Assembly: GCA_016713175.1 (NCBI GenBank)
Contig: JADJPQ010000002.1
Coordinates: 248,001 to 312,000 of the forward strand
DNA: 64,000 bases
Reading direction: 5' to 3'
DNA from: Planctomycetota bacterium
GTDB lineage: Bacteria > Planctomycetota > UBA1135 > UBA2386
In this document: positions 17,026-25,180 of the stretch, in pieces
Numbering within the stretch: the stretch's first letter is position 1
Layout: each line of letters begins with the position of its first letter
Position numbers and translations under genes: made by a program
Notes under the pieces: model-generated
What the model saw: the letters and a program-made list of their open reading frames with translations, nothing else
The model's database searches: none
Told to the model about the DNA's origin: nothing

Positions 17026-18048
17026 GTGAACGGGCGCTACAGCCGGCAAGTCAGGGTCGCCGGAATCGGCGAAGCCGGCCAGGCAGCGCTCGGCAGTTCG
17101 CGCGTGCTGATCGTCGGCATCGGTGCGCTCGGCACCCACGCTGCGGACGCGCTGGCGCGTGCCGGAGTCGGTCGGCTGTGGCTGTGCGACCGCGACGTCG
17201 TCGACCGCAGCAACCTGCAGCGCCAGGTGCTGTTCACCGAAGCCGATGCCGATGCCGCGACGCCGAAGGCCGTGGCTGCGGCGCAGCGCCTCGCCGCGGT
17301 CAATCGCGAGATCGAGATCGTGCCGCACGTCGCCGACTGTTCGGCGGCGTTCCTCGACGCGTTGCCGGAACGGCCGCAGCTGGTGCTGGACGGCACCGAC
17401 AACTTCGCCACCCGCTACCTGCTGAACGATTGGTGCGCTCGGGCCGGCATTCCATGGCTGTATGCCGGCGCCGTCGGTACCGAGGGCGCGGCGATGGTCG
17501 TGATGCCAGCGGGTCCGTGCCTGCGCTGCCTGTGGCCGGAGCCACCGCAGGCCGGTGACGTCGGCACCTGCGAGACGGCGGGCATCCTGGCCCCGGCGAT
17601 CGCCGCGGTGACGGCGTTCCAGGTCGCCGAGAGCCTGAAGCTGCTGTGCGGTCGCGATGCCGAGGTGACGCGCGGGGTGTTCACCTGCGATGTCTGGCGC
17701 GGCAGCTATCAGGTGGTCGCCACCGCCAGTGCGCCCGCGCCGGAATGTCCGGTCTGCAACCGCACGGCCTTCCCGGCGCTCGTCGCCGGCGCGCCGTCGG
17801 CAGTGACGCTGTGCGGCCGCGATGCCGTGCAGGTCGACCCGCCGCGACGCACACCGATCGACCTCGACCGCCTGGCGGCGAGCCTGGCGCACGCGGTGCA
17901 GGATCTGGTCCGAACGCCGCATCTGCTGCGCTTTGCCGCCGACGGCGTGCGCTTCTCGGTGTTCCCCGGCGGTCGCGCGCTGCTGTTTGGCGTGCAGGAC
18001 CCGCTGCGGGCTCGCGCGCTGTACGATCGCTGGATCGGCGCCTGCTGA
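17026..18048 (+). CDS. ThiF/MoeB-like E1 adenylyltransferase
   Basis: The 340-residue protein starts at GTG 17,026. RYSRQVRVAGIGEAGQ is the opening typical of ThiF/MoeB/HesA. The nucleotide loop is GIGALG (31-36), then DRDVVDRSNLQRQ (55-67) and DGTDNFATRY (122-131). Two CxxC pairs (CLRC 165-168, CPVC 241-244) should hold a structural zinc, and Cys182 is the likely catalytic position. These enzymes adenylate the C-terminal GG of a sulfur carrier (ThiS, MoaD), which then receives sulfur. About 75 extra C-terminal residues beyond the core have no motif I recognise. It lies between ferredoxin and cysteine desulfurase genes, consistent with sulfur transfer. No carrier protein gene is visible here. 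ThiF and MoeB cannot be told apart from sequence alone. Confidence 0.9.
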   Translation: MNGRYSRQVRVAGIGEAGQAALGSSRVLIVGIGALGTHAADALARAGVGRLWLCDRDVVDRSNLQRQVLFTEADADAATPKAVAAAQRLAAVNREIEIVPHVADCSAAFLDALPERPQLVLDGTDNFATRYLLNDWCARAGIPWLYAGAVGTEGAAMVVMPAGPCLRCLWPEPPQAGDVGTCETAGILAPAIAAVTAFQVAESLKLLCGRDAEVTRGVFTCDVWRGSYQVVATASAPAPECPVCNRTAFPALVAGAPSAVTLCGRDAVQVDPPRRTPIDLDRLAASLAHAVQDLVRTPHLLRFAADGVRFSVFPGGRALLFGVQDPLRARALYDRWIGAC

Positions 18049-18055
18049 AGCCGCG

Positions 18056-19171
18056 ATGCTGTACCTGGACCACGCCGCCACCAGTTTTCCCAAGCCCGCA
18101 GCCGTGACCGCCGCGGTGCTGCGATGGTACCACGAACTCGGCGTCTCGCCTGGTCGCGGCGATTCGCAACGCACCACCGAAGTCACGCGGCTCGTCGAGC
18201 AGACGCGCCAAGGCCTCGGCCGCCGGCTCGGTCTGCCAGGAACGCGCGTCGCCTTCACGTCGGGCGCCACCGAGAGCCTGAACCTGTTCCTGCGCGGTTT
18301 CTTGCGGCCTGGCGATCGCGTGCTGACGACCGCCTTCGAGCACTCGTCGGTGGCAAGGCCGCTGCAGGCCTTGCAACGCGAACGGCAACTGGCGCTGCAG
18401 ATCCTGCCATCGGGCACCGGCGGCAGTCTGCCGGTCGCCGCGGTGCAAGCGGCGCTGGCCACGTTCGCCCCGCGGCTGTTCGTGTTCACCCACGCCAGCA
18501 ACGTCACCGGCGCGGTGTTCGACGCCGCGGCATTCTGCGCTGCGGCGCGCGCGGCTGGCACCACGACACTGCTCGACGTCAGCCAGACCGCGGGCTGGTT
18601 CGATCTGCAGGTCGGCGCCGATGCGTTCGCCGGGTCGGCGCACAAGGCCTTGCTCGGGCCACCGGGGCTCGGATTCCTGGCAGTCCGGGAAGGCGTGCCG
18701 GTCGTCGGTCAGAAGCAGGGTGGAACGGGCAGCAGCCGCGCCCTCGCCGAACATCCAGCAGCCTGGCCAACCGCGTTCGAGGCCGGAACCCCGAACACGC
18801 CGGCGATCCTCGGCCTGCACGCCGCCCTGCACGAACTCGACGACGCCGGCATGCCGACGCGGCGGGCCCGGGCCCAGGCGGCGATCGATGCCCTCGCGGC
18901 GGCCCTCGCGGCCGATCCGCGCGTTGTTCTGCTGCAGCCGCCGTCTGGCCCGCGCACCCCGGTGCTGAGCTTCGTCCGCCACGACCTCGATCCGGCCGAG
19001 ATCGGCGCGATCCTCGACCAGGCCGACATCCATGTGCGCACCGGCCACCACTGCGCGCCATGGGTGCACGCCTGGCTCGGCACCGAAGCCGGCGGCACGG
19101 TCCGGATCAGCCCGGGCGCCGACGTCACTGCAGCCGACATTCTGGCGGTATCGGCGGCACTGGTTGACTGA
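18056..19171 (+). CDS. cysteine desulfurase (class V aminotransferase)
   Basis: The 371-residue PLP enzyme begins MLYLDHAATSFPKP. It shows TSGATESLNL (68-77), EHSS with His96, D174 and Q177 around the cofactor, SAHK with Lys197 as the Schiff-base lysine, and RTGHHCAP with Cys333 as the persulfide cysteine. The RTGHHCAP motif is of the SufS/CsdA type. It releases sulfur from cysteine as a protein persulfide for clusters, cofactors or tRNA. The start is 8 bases after the E1-like gene and agrees with the family N-terminus; the frame open to 17,822 lies inside the upstream gene. Its 3' end overlaps the convergent gene on the other strand by 47 bases. Confidence 0.93.
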   Translation: MLYLDHAATSFPKPAAVTAAVLRWYHELGVSPGRGDSQRTTEVTRLVEQTRQGLGRRLGLPGTRVAFTSGATESLNLFLRGFLRPGDRVLTTAFEHSSVARPLQALQRERQLALQILPSGTGGSLPVAAVQAALATFAPRLFVFTHASNVTGAVFDAAAFCAAARAAGTTTLLDVSQTAGWFDLQVGADAFAGSAHKALLGPPGLGFLAVREGVPVVGQKQGGTGSSRALAEHPAAWPTAFEAGTPNTPAILGLHAALHELDDAGMPTRRARAQAAIDALAAALAADPRVVLLQPPSGPRTPVLSFVRHDLDPAEIGAILDQADIHVRTGHHCAPWVHAWLGTEAGGTVRISPGADVTAADILAVSAALVD

Positions 19172-20630
19172 GGAACTCGAACGCGCGCACCGCGACGCCG
19201 AACATCGGGCTCTCCGGCTTCAGGCCGCGCGGGCTGTAGACCGCATCGATGCTGGCGTGAACGCGCCACATGCCGCCGGCGACGCAACCGGTCAGCAACA
19301 GATCGCGAATCAGGGCCTGTTGTTCCTGCCACAGCGGCCAGCCCGGATGGCTCTGCCAGCGCCATAGCGCCTCCTCGAGCACCGTGCGCGCCACCGCGCG
19401 CGGCAATCGATCCTGCTCGGCCAGCGCGGCGAGCCGTTCGAGCATCGGATCGTCGATTGCGGCGTCGCGCTTGACCTTGGCGCCGCTCGCCCACCGGACG
19501 AAGAACCACTCCGGTACGCCAGGCATTTCGATCTCGATCGGCTGCGGCGCCGCTTCGCCACAGAGCCGGAACGCCAGCGCCGTGGCGACATGCCGGCGGA
19601 TTCCTGGCGCCGCGCTCCACTGCGCCCGATCGTCGACCACGGTCTGCAGCGGGCGGCTCATCACGTACTCGACCGCCAACCGCTCCGGATGTTCGGCAAG
19701 CTGGGCCGGCACCGGCTGCAGCCACGCCTGCACGTTCCTCGCCCCGGCCGGCGTCGCCGCGTACCACGACACGACGTCCCAGCCCGGCGGCCGACTGTCC
19801 GCCCGGACCACACCAGCGCGGCCGAGGAGCAGCGCCGCCGCCGCCCGCGTGCGCGCCGCCGCTTCACCCGCGGCATCGAACAGCCGCTGCGCCCGTTCCA
19901 GCAGCGGCCGATCCTCCGCCAGCCGCGCCTGTGGCTCGCGCAGCCGACCGAGCAGCGCGCCGCGCCACAGCAGATCCGCGTATCGCGGTGGCGACCCCGA
20001 CGCGCGCCAGTACGGCAGGACCGCGACCTCGGGCAACGGCAGCCCGGCGAACGCCATCGACGCGAGCACGCCGACATCCGGCTCGGCAACGGTCGGTGCG
20101 GTCCCCGGGTCGAGGAAACGGGTGGCGGCGAGATTGGCGGCAATCACCAGGATGTCGGCCGGTTCCTGCTTGTGCCGGCCGAGCAACTGCGTCCAGAAAC
20201 CCGGCAGTCGACGACCGCGTGCCGGTCCCAGCGCCAACAGCAGACCGAGGATCACCCGTTCTTCGAGCTTCGGTTCGAGCGCCTCGAAGCCGGCCAGCAG
20301 CCGTTCCTCGTCACCCGGTGCACACGCGACGAACCAGGCCGCCAGCATCGTCACGCGTCGTTCGAGGCTCGGGCCCTGGTCGGAGTACATCTGCCGGAGC
20401 AGCGGCACCGCCGGCGAGCCGAGCTGCCGGCACAGCTGCCAGCCAGCACCTGGATCGGCGACGTTGTCGAGCAGCAGATCCTGCAGCCGGCCGCGCACCG
20501 CCGCGTCGCGGCCATCGAGGCTGCCGACGGCGACATCGGCTTGTCCGTTCGCCATTTGAGACGGAAGCACCACCAGGCCGATAACCGCGCAGAATCGAAC
20601 CCACCAGCGCCGGGCACCCGCGCCCGGCAC
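19125..20630 (-). CDS. secreted helical protein of unknown function
   Basis: From the GTG at 20,630 the protein is 501 residues with an N-terminal signal (RRWWVRFCAVIGLVVL, probable cleavage after NGQA). An in-frame ATG at 20,666 would add 12 residues but places that start on top of the divergent gene's ATG. The mature part is rich in Ala, Leu and Arg helices (ERVILGLLLALGPARG, ARTRAAAALLLGRAG), as in HEAT- or TPR-like solenoids, without a clear repeat. No catalytic motif is seen. It ends inside the cysteine desulfurase gene on the other strand. Because it diverges from a DUF4388 gene, shared regulation is possible. Confidence 0.65.
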   Translation of the reverse strand: MPGAGARRWWVRFCAVIGLVVLPSQMANGQADVAVGSLDGRDAAVRGRLQDLLLDNVADPGAGWQLCRQLGSPAVPLLRQMYSDQGPSLERRVTMLAAWFVACAPGDEERLLAGFEALEPKLEERVILGLLLALGPARGRRLPGFWTQLLGRHKQEPADILVIAANLAATRFLDPGTAPTVAEPDVGVLASMAFAGLPLPEVAVLPYWRASGSPPRYADLLWRGALLGRLREPQARLAEDRPLLERAQRLFDAAGEAAARTRAAAALLLGRAGVVRADSRPPGWDVVSWYAATPAGARNVQAWLQPVPAQLAEHPERLAVEYVMSRPLQTVVDDRAQWSAAPGIRRHVATALAFRLCGEAAPQPIEIEMPGVPEWFFVRWASGAKVKRDAAIDDPMLERLAALAEQDRLPRAVARTVLEEALWRWQSHPGWPLWQEQQALIRDLLLTGCVAGGMWRVHASIDAVYSPRGLKPESPMFGVAVRAFEFLSQPVPPIPPECRLQ

Positions 20631-20664
20631 GGTGAGGTCGCCGCGAGTCTTTGCACGATCTGCC

Positions 20665-23600
20665 ATGGGATCCGGAGAGCTGCTGAACACGGAAGAAGTC
20701 GACTTCCTGCTGGAAGCCGCGCCCGCCCAGTCTCCGACTCCCGACGGGGAAGCCGCAACCGGCGAACAGATCGTCACGATGCGCGGAGATCTCGACCAGA
20801 TCAACCTGGCCGACATCTTCCAGACGCTGGCGATGACCAAGATGGAGGGAATGCTGCGGGTCAGCAACCCCATCGAGCACCGCTACGTCTGGTTCAAGGG
20901 CGGCTTCGTCCGGATCGTGGTGCCCAACCGGGTCACCACGCGGCGCCTCGGACAACGCCTGGTGCAGGCGGGGCTGTTGCAGACGGACCAGTTGCGGATG
21001 GCGCTGCTGGAACAGCGCAAGGACAACCGGCCGCTCGGGGCGATCCTGGCCGCGCAGGCCTGGGTCACGGTCGAACAGATCGAGGAGATCGTCGCCGTCC
21101 AGGTCACCGAAGAGCTGTTCTCGCTGTTCACCTGGCGGCATGGCACGTTCGAGTTCTACAAGGGCGAGGTGACCGACCCGAACCTGCAGCAGCAGCTGGA
21201 GCAGGTGCCGGAGTTCGAGGTCAACAGCCTGATGCTCGAGGTCGCCCGCCGCTCCGACGAATGGGAGGGCATCATCGCGGCGCTCGGCAGCCTGGACGAG
21301 ATCCCGACGCGGGTCGCACAGCCGGCCGAAGCCGAGCAGCTCGGCGAAGTCCATCGGGCCATGCTGCTCGGTGCGGACGCGCGCCTGACCTACCGGCAGA
21401 TCGCCGAACAGAGCCTGCATCCGCTGTTCGACGCCGCCCGCGCCGCCCGCGATCTGGTGCGCGACGGGCTGCTCGCCAACATCCCCGACGACGCCGTCGT
21501 CGAACTCGCCCGCACGTTCACCGAACAGGGCCACCAGAAGCAGGCGCTGATGGCCGCGCAGACCCTGCGCGACCGGCCCGGTGAACGCCCGATCCCGGTC
21601 ATCGAAGCGCTGGCCGACGTGCTGCAGGCCTGCGGCGAACACCGGGTCGCGAGCCACTGGCTGATCGAGATCGCGCAACTGCAGACCGACGGCGAGGTCG
21701 CACTGCGACTGGCCCGCAAGGCGAGAGCGCTGTACGGCCGAGATCCCGGCACCCTCAGCTTCCTGCGCACGACGATGCTGGCGCACAGTTCGCCGACCTC
21801 CGAGGAACTGGAGGAACTGACCGTCCAGTTGCTCGACGCGCTGCTGGAGAAGAACGAGACCGAACGGGTGCTGGAGCTGACCGAGGACGCGCGCAAGACC
21901 GGTACGGCGACACCCACGGTACTGCTGCGACTGGCGCGCGCGCTGCAGAAGCGCCGTGAGACCCCGGCTGCGGTCACCGTGCTGCTGGAGATCGCCGCCC
22001 AGCACGAAGCCGCGGGTCGGCGCAAGCAGCTGATCGAGACCTACGAACAGGTCGTCAAGCTCGATCGTTCGCGCCGGGATCTGCTGAAGCAACTGCGCCA
22101 GCTGAAGAGCACCAAGGCGACGCGACTGATCCGGCTGGCCGCCGGGATCGTCAGCACGCTGTTGCTCGGCGCCATGGGTCTGGTCTGGTGGGACCAGGAC
22201 CGTTACGAAGCCGATCTGGCCGCCGCCGGCAGCGAGATCAGCGGGCTGCTGCAGGCCGGCAACCGGCTCGCGGCCACCGAGGCACTCGACCGCTGGCGCG
22301 AACGCCTCGGTCCCATCGAGCCGCTCGAGGACCTGCACAGCCAGATCATGTTCGCCGACGCGGCCGAACATGCGCGGCTCCGGCGCGAAGAACGGAAACG
22401 CGCAGCCGATCGGCTCGGCAAGGCCGCACAGCTGCTGGAAGATGGCGACCTGTCGGGTGCACTGGCGGCCTACGCCGGGCTGCTGGAGCGTCAGGACCTG
22501 GCCGAAGAGGTCCGCGAGGTCGTCAGCACCCGCTTGTCGGCGCTGGCGGAAGACCTCGAGGTGGCCACCAAGCGGATCGCCGCCAACATCCCGGAGCCGC
22601 CGAGCCGCCGACTCGAGCGGCCGCAGATCGAGCAGGTCCTGACCGCGCTCGGCGGCCTCGCGCGTCCGGGCCTGACCCGCATGGTCGGAGCCGTCGACGA
22701 GAACGCCGGGCTGCCGAACTGGCTGCCCATCGAGGTTCGCAACCGGCTCACGCACGCGATCGCCGACGCCCGACCGGCTCTGACCAGGCTCGCGCAACGG
22801 ACGCAACAGTACGAGGCCGCGGCGTTCCAGGCCGACAACGAACGCCGGCTCGACCCGTTGTTCAAGTCGGCGATGGACCTCGAACGCGCGCTCGACTTCC
22901 ACGGTGCGCTGGCCGCCTACCGGCGGCTCGAATCCGAGCACACCGGCGAACCCGGCCTGAAGACGCACTTTCGCGACCAGGTCGAACGCTACGCGACGAT
23001 CTGCCAGTTCCTCGACGCCATCGCCAAGGCCACTGCCGCCGCCGACTTCGCCACCGCGCAACAGCAATACCGCGCGCTGTGCATGGCCTTCCCGGCCCTG
23101 CCGTTCGATCGCATCGCGCGCCTGCCCATGACCATCACCACCGAACCGGCCGGCGCCACCGTGCTGTGGAACGGCATTGAAGCCGGCAAGACGCCGTGTG
23201 TGGTCGCCTTCGTGCCCGCGAACCGCAGCACCGTGCTGCTGCGGCTGGATGGGTTCCTCCCCGAACACGCAACCGTCAACGGCGACCACATCGGCGCGCT
23301 GCAGGCGCTGATGACCCGCAAGCCCGACTGGCGGATCGAGCTGCCCGGCGTGGTCGACCAACCGGTCGCGCACGACGAACGCGGTCGCCTGTTCGCGGTC
23401 GATCGTTCGGGCACGATCACGTGTCTGCACGGCGATTCTGGCAGAGTCGCCTGGCAACACCCGACCGGCGATCTCTCGGGACTGCTGACGACACCGCTGG
23501 TGATCGGCAACCTGGTCTGCGTCGGCTCGTACGACGGCACCCTGCGCGCATTCGATCGCGCTTCCGGCAAGCCCGCATGGAACAGCGAGCGACTGCCCAC

Positions 23601-24279
23601 CGAGCTGCCGCTGCGCCGCCTCGACGATGCGTTCGTCCTCGCCACCCTGGACCAACGCCTGGTCCTGGTCGACCCGGCCACCGGCGAAGTGCGGGCGACC
23701 CGGACCCTGCCAGCCTTGGCGCGCGGCGACCTGTGGGTTCTCGGCAAGCACGCGCTCGTGGCCCTCGCCGGCGGCCACCTGGCCAGCATCGACTTCGACC
23801 CGCTGGGCAGCGGCTGGCAGAAGAGCTGGCCGGACGCCGGCGAGTTCCGCGTCGTGCTCGCCGACTCCATGCCGATCGTCGCCGGGGAAGACGGTTCGTT
23901 GCGCGGGCTCGACCCGACCACGGGCAACGTGACGTGGAACCGATCGCTCGGCGAATCGACCACTGCCATCGGCGCCCACGGCGCCACCGTCGCTGTTGCC
24001 CTGACCGATCGCGTGCTGATCGCCGATGGCCGGAACGGACAGGACCTCGGGCGCCACGGCGGCGGCGAGCCGATACCAGCGGGAGTTCCGGTCTTGACGC
24101 CTGGCCAGGTGCTTATTCCGCGCAAGAATGCGACCGTCGCGGTCGGCAGCAAGACCGCCGACCGACCCGCGTATCTGCTGCGCGGCGCCAAGCGGATCAC
24201 GCAGATCACCCCGCTCGGCGTCGGCGCCATCGTCGCGTCGGCGGATCGGCGGTTGGCGATCTACCAGCGTTTGCCGTGA
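20665..24279 (+). CDS. DUF4388 protein with membrane helix, PEGA and PQQ-propeller domains
   Basis: The 1,204-residue protein has a DUF4388 domain at about residues 38-165 (MRGDLDQINLADIFQTLA, YVWFKGGFVRIV). An alpha-helical, TPR-like segment extends to about 480. A membrane helix follows at about 484-510 (LAAGIVSTLLLGAMGLVWW), then coiled helices to about 815. A PEGA domain lies at about 822-870 (TTEPAGATVLWNG, RLDGFLPEH). A PQQ-like beta-propeller ends the protein (about 890-1204) with GTITCLHGDSG and GTLRAFDRASGKPAW repeats. DUF4388 often accompanies signalling proteins. The layout suggests a cytoplasmic input module and an extracytoplasmic sensing or scaffolding module. The ATG at 20,665 has no strong ribosome site; 20,632 is an in-frame alternative. 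Confidence 0.85.
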   Translation: MGSGELLNTEEVDFLLEAAPAQSPTPDGEAATGEQIVTMRGDLDQINLADIFQTLAMTKMEGMLRVSNPIEHRYVWFKGGFVRIVVPNRVTTRRLGQRLVQAGLLQTDQLRMALLEQRKDNRPLGAILAAQAWVTVEQIEEIVAVQVTEELFSLFTWRHGTFEFYKGEVTDPNLQQQLEQVPEFEVNSLMLEVARRSDEWEGIIAALGSLDEIPTRVAQPAEAEQLGEVHRAMLLGADARLTYRQIAEQSLHPLFDAARAARDLVRDGLLANIPDDAVVELARTFTEQGHQKQALMAAQTLRDRPGERPIPVIEALADVLQACGEHRVASHWLIEIAQLQTDGEVALRLARKARALYGRDPGTLSFLRTTMLAHSSPTSEELEELTVQLLDALLEKNETERVLELTEDARKTGTATPTVLLRLARALQKRRETPAAVTVLLEIAAQHEAAGRRKQLIETYEQVVKLDRSRRDLLKQLRQLKSTKATRLIRLAAGIVSTLLLGAMGLVWWDQDRYEADLAAAGSEISGLLQAGNRLAATEALDRWRERLGPIEPLEDLHSQIMFADAAEHARLRREERKRAADRLGKAAQLLEDGDLSGALAAYAGLLERQDLAEEVREVVSTRLSALAEDLEVATKRIAANIPEPPSRRLERPQIEQVLTALGGLARPGLTRMVGAVDENAGLPNWLPIEVRNRLTHAIADARPALTRLAQRTQQYEAAAFQADNERRLDPLFKSAMDLERALDFHGALAAYRRLESEHTGEPGLKTHFRDQVERYATICQFLDAIAKATAAADFATAQQQYRALCMAFPALPFDRIARLPMTITTEPAGATVLWNGIEAGKTPCVVAFVPANRSTVLLRLDGFLPEHATVNGDHIGALQALMTRKPDWRIELPGVVDQPVAHDERGRLFAVDRSGTITCLHGDSGRVAWQHPTGDLSGLLTTPLVIGNLVCVGSYDGTLRAFDRASGKPAWNSERLPTELPLRRLDDAFVLATLDQRLVLVDPATGEVRATRTLPALARGDLWVLGKHALVALAGGHLASIDFDPLGSGWQKSWPDAGEFRVVLADSMPIVAGEDGSLRGLDPTTGNVTWNRSLGESTTAIGAHGATVAVALTDRVLIADGRNGQDLGRHGGGEPIPAGVPVLTPGQVLIPRKNATVAVGSKTADRPAYLLRGAKRITQITPLGVGAIVASADRRLAIYQRLP

Positions 24280-24427
24280 TTCCGTCGCCGCATCGTCGTC
24301 GTTCCGCCACGGCCCGTCCGGTTTTCGCCACGACGGGATTCGCACCGGCATCGGCGCTCCGAACCGGCAGCAGCGATCCTTCCGCGCACCGTACGGATCT
24401 GGTAACCCGTCGCACGAATCCGACTAG

Positions 24428-24456
24428 GAGATCGCTGTTCTGGAGGACGCGATCTC
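24428..24456. other. 8-bp hairpin in the 390-base gap after the DUF4388 gene
   Basis: GAGATCGC (24,428-24,435) pairs with GCGATCTC (24,449-24,456) over a 13-base loop. No T-run follows. The gap 24,280-24,670 contains no gene I can support and must hold the promoter of the PEP-CTERM gene, but I see no convincing -35/-10 pair. This could be a weak terminator or a regulatory palindrome. Confidence 0.25.
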
Positions 24457-24670
24457 GCTTGGCGATGGTCGTCGCGCTACCGCGTACGACTCCCGCTTCG
24501 GGACGTGACCGCAAAGTGTCCGACCGCGCGATGCCATCGCCGTTTGCACACGCCAACGTCACGCGCCAGGCCAAAGAGCGTTCCTGCAACTCGCAGCCGG
24601 CACGCAGGTTGCTCCCCGCAACTCCACGCGCCCACCGGAACGAACCCCAGAGAACCCGAGCCTGACACCC

Positions 24671-25108
24671 ATGCGAACTGCCTTCCTCGTCACCACGCTG
24701 CTCTGCCTCGCGGCCTGCATGGACCATAGTGCCGGTCGTACAACGGGCAGCCGCAACCCGCCTTCGCCGATCGGCAACCCGGACAGCACGCTGGTCGACG
24801 GTGGTGCCGGCAACGCCAATACCGGCGGCGGCAATACCGGCGGTGGCAATACGGGCGGTGGCAACACGGGCGGTGGCAACACCGGCGGTGGCAACACGGG
24901 CGGTGGTAGCGGCGGCACGCCTCCGGGCGGCGGCGGCAACAACGGTGGTGGCGGCGACAACGGTAACGGCGGCGGCAACAACGGTGGCGGCGGCGGCGGT
25001 GGCGCACCGGTTCCCGAGCCTGGCACCATGCTGCTGGTCGGCACCGGTCTCGCGGGTGCCGCCCTGCTTCGGCGACGCCGCAAGCCGACGACCGCGAGCT
25101 CGAGCTGA
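24671..25108 (+). CDS. PEP-CTERM protein with lipobox and Gly/Asn/Thr repeats
   Basis: The 145-residue protein begins MRTAFLVTTLLCLAAC, a strong lipobox with Cys16. Residues 51-80 are six 5-residue units (TGGGN five times, then TGGGS), followed by more Gly/Asn-rich sequence to about 112. The end is VPEPGTMLLVGTGLAGAALL followed by RRRRK, a textbook PEP-CTERM signal (PEP at 115-117, membrane helix, basic tail). PEP-CTERM proteins are processed by exosortase and placed at the surface or in the exopolysaccharide matrix. Having both a lipobox and a PEP-CTERM signal is odd, because the first tethers the N-terminus. The mature protein is almost all low complexity. A strong hairpin follows 28 bases after the stop. 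Confidence 0.85.
   Translation: MRTAFLVTTLLCLAACMDHSAGRTTGSRNPPSPIGNPDSTLVDGGAGNANTGGGNTGGGNTGGGNTGGGNTGGGNTGGGSGGTPPGGGGNNGGGGDNGNGGGNNGGGGGGGAPVPEPGTMLLVGTGLAGAALLRRRRKPTTASSS
24821..24910 (+). repeat. 15-bp tandem repeat, six units, inside the PEP-CTERM gene
   Basis: Six in-frame 15-base units related to ACCGGCGGTGGCAAT encode TGGGN. Units differ only at synonymous positions (ACC/ACG, AAT/AAC) and in the last one (GGT AGC in place of GGC AAC). This is a coding minisatellite that can change length by slippage or recombination. Confidence 0.9.
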
Positions 25109-25136
25109 GCCGCGCGCGATCCTGACGGATCCTCAC

Positions 25137-25168
25137 ACGAGGTCTTGCCTGCACCGGCAAGACCTCGT
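25137..25168 (+). terminator. strong rho-independent-type hairpin after the PEP-CTERM gene
   Basis: ACGAGGTCTTGCC (25,137-25,149) and GGCAAGACCTCGT (25,156-25,168) form a perfect 13-bp stem with a TGCACC loop. The following bases are TGCAATTCCC, so the T-tract is poor, but the stem is the strongest in the window. It begins 28 bases after the PEP-CTERM stop and is well placed to end that transcript. It also rules out a TTG at 25,145 as the start of the next gene, since that codon lies inside the stem. Confidence 0.75.
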
Positions 25169-25180
25169 TGCAATTCCCGA

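Noticed and set aside
20311..24351. A 1,346-codon minus-strand frame across the DUF4388 gene
   Set aside because: Antisense shadow; the plus strand shows DUF4388, PEGA and PQQ repeats.
24821..24910. Short tandem repeats that might be taken for a CRISPR array
   Set aside because: Units are 15 bases with no spacers and encode a regular TGGGN repeat.
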